Assembly (NCBI GenBank): GCA_023374025.1
Contig: SIJG01000126.1
Location: forward strand, 232,606 to 296,605
DNA: 64,000 nt
Direction: 5' to 3'
From: Heterodera schachtii
Lineage: Eukaryota; Nematoda; Chromadorea; Rhabditida; Heteroderidae
Below, in pieces: positions 63,641 to 64,000 of the stretch (positions are counted from its first letter, which is position 1; every line of letters begins with the position of its first letter). The notes under the pieces are model-generated. The model ran no database searches, was not told the DNA's origin, and was given only the letters and a program-made list of their open reading frames with translations. The position numbers were made by a program, and so were the translations under genes.

Positions 63641-64000
63641 TTAAGAGAAACTTTATTATGATAAAATTAAAAATTAATAAAATTTAAATTATTATTGGCA
63701 AACAGAAACTCATAAGAACCAAGTTTTTATTTATTTATTAAAATAGTAATTACTAAAACTAATTATTTATCTTCTACAACTTTCTCTAATTCAATTACTT
63801 AAATGGTTAGAAGATATAAGATACAAACAAACCATTCTAAGACATAATGTGACAGAAATAATAATTTCATGAAAAAATCATATTTTAAGTAACATGAAAT
63901 AAAAGCATTTGCGATAATTTACTATGGGAATCAATTAAAATACCTAAAAAATACAATTATTATAAATGTCAAGAAAATCCAACCAAGAAATAATTAAAAA
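63641..64000. other. A-rich background to the window edge
   Basis: Filler; nothing recognised. Confidence 0.65.

Noticed and set aside
1..64000. CRISPR array or bacterial operon
   Set aside because: The only regular array (5596-6618) has no spacers. There are no Shine-Dalgarno-led genes or operon-like coding density, and the mobile elements are eukaryotic types.
1..64000. Organellar genome
   Set aside because: Extreme A+T content raised the idea, but there are no respiratory genes, rRNAs or tRNAs, and nuclear-type transposons are present.

Overview
This window is eukaryotic nuclear DNA that is extremely A+T-rich (by eye roughly four fifths or more). I see no intact protein-coding gene, no rRNA and no convincing tRNA in 64 kb. 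The open reading frames present are short, or fall in a stop-free tandem repeat, or come from low-complexity A/T. The mix of relics (mariner/Tc1-type ends, hAT-type ends with an 8-bp target duplication, a LINE reverse-transcriptase C-terminus, an LTR-like block, a possible Helitron 3' end) fits an animal or similar eukaryote, for example an AT-rich invertebrate. The species cannot be fixed from the sequence. The window reads as a gene desert or heterochromatin-like tract, or possibly the inside of a very large intron.

Layout. About 0.6-5.6 kb is A-rich filler with one mariner-like end near 1.7-1.8 kb. At 5.6-6.6 kb lies a GC-rich tandem array with a 41-bp higher-order unit made of the words TTGCGGACGACAA (twice) and TTGCGGACCGTACWT. 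At 7.5-8.6 kb a 1.1-kb element has terminal inverted repeats whose outer parts are built from the same GCGGAC words. A further one-sided end of the same kind sits at 17.25-17.31 kb. I regard this trio as the best candidate for something undescribed: a mobile-element family with tandem terminal words, plus a satellite apparently grown from those words.

From 9 to 20 kb there are two TCTCG-rich hAT-like ends (9.1 and 18.1 kb), a 227-bp inverted-repeat element (11.5 kb), a possible Helitron 3' end (13.6 kb), a 26-bp duplication (14.5 kb), a Tc1-like end (14.7 kb), a CT-rich LTR-like block followed by a primer-binding-site-like motif (15.7-16.1 kb), and an exact 64-bp tandem duplication (16.5 kb). 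From 20 to 34 kb the + strand is mostly T-rich. It holds a CATGGGACGCGT inverted-repeat element (23.2-23.6 kb) and the LINE relic (26.4-26.75 kb, minus strand). From 34 to 45 kb the + strand is strongly A-rich, with old transposon pieces, a G15/C12 hairpin and a GC hairpin with a GATA loop. From 45 to 60 kb T-rich and A-rich blocks alternate, with a foldback element at 47.4 kb. At 60.27-61.01 kb is a 740-bp hAT-like non-autonomous element that carries a second copy of the GATA-loop hairpin. The last 3 kb is A-rich, with a mariner-like fragment and a 393-bp-spaced diverged duplication.

No pathway can be read here. The contents are mobile-element debris and satellite DNA in a background whose A/T strand asymmetry switches sign in blocks of about 1-11 kb. 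Several short motifs recur within these blocks in the same A-rich orientation, so part of the background may be a very old, decayed repeat.
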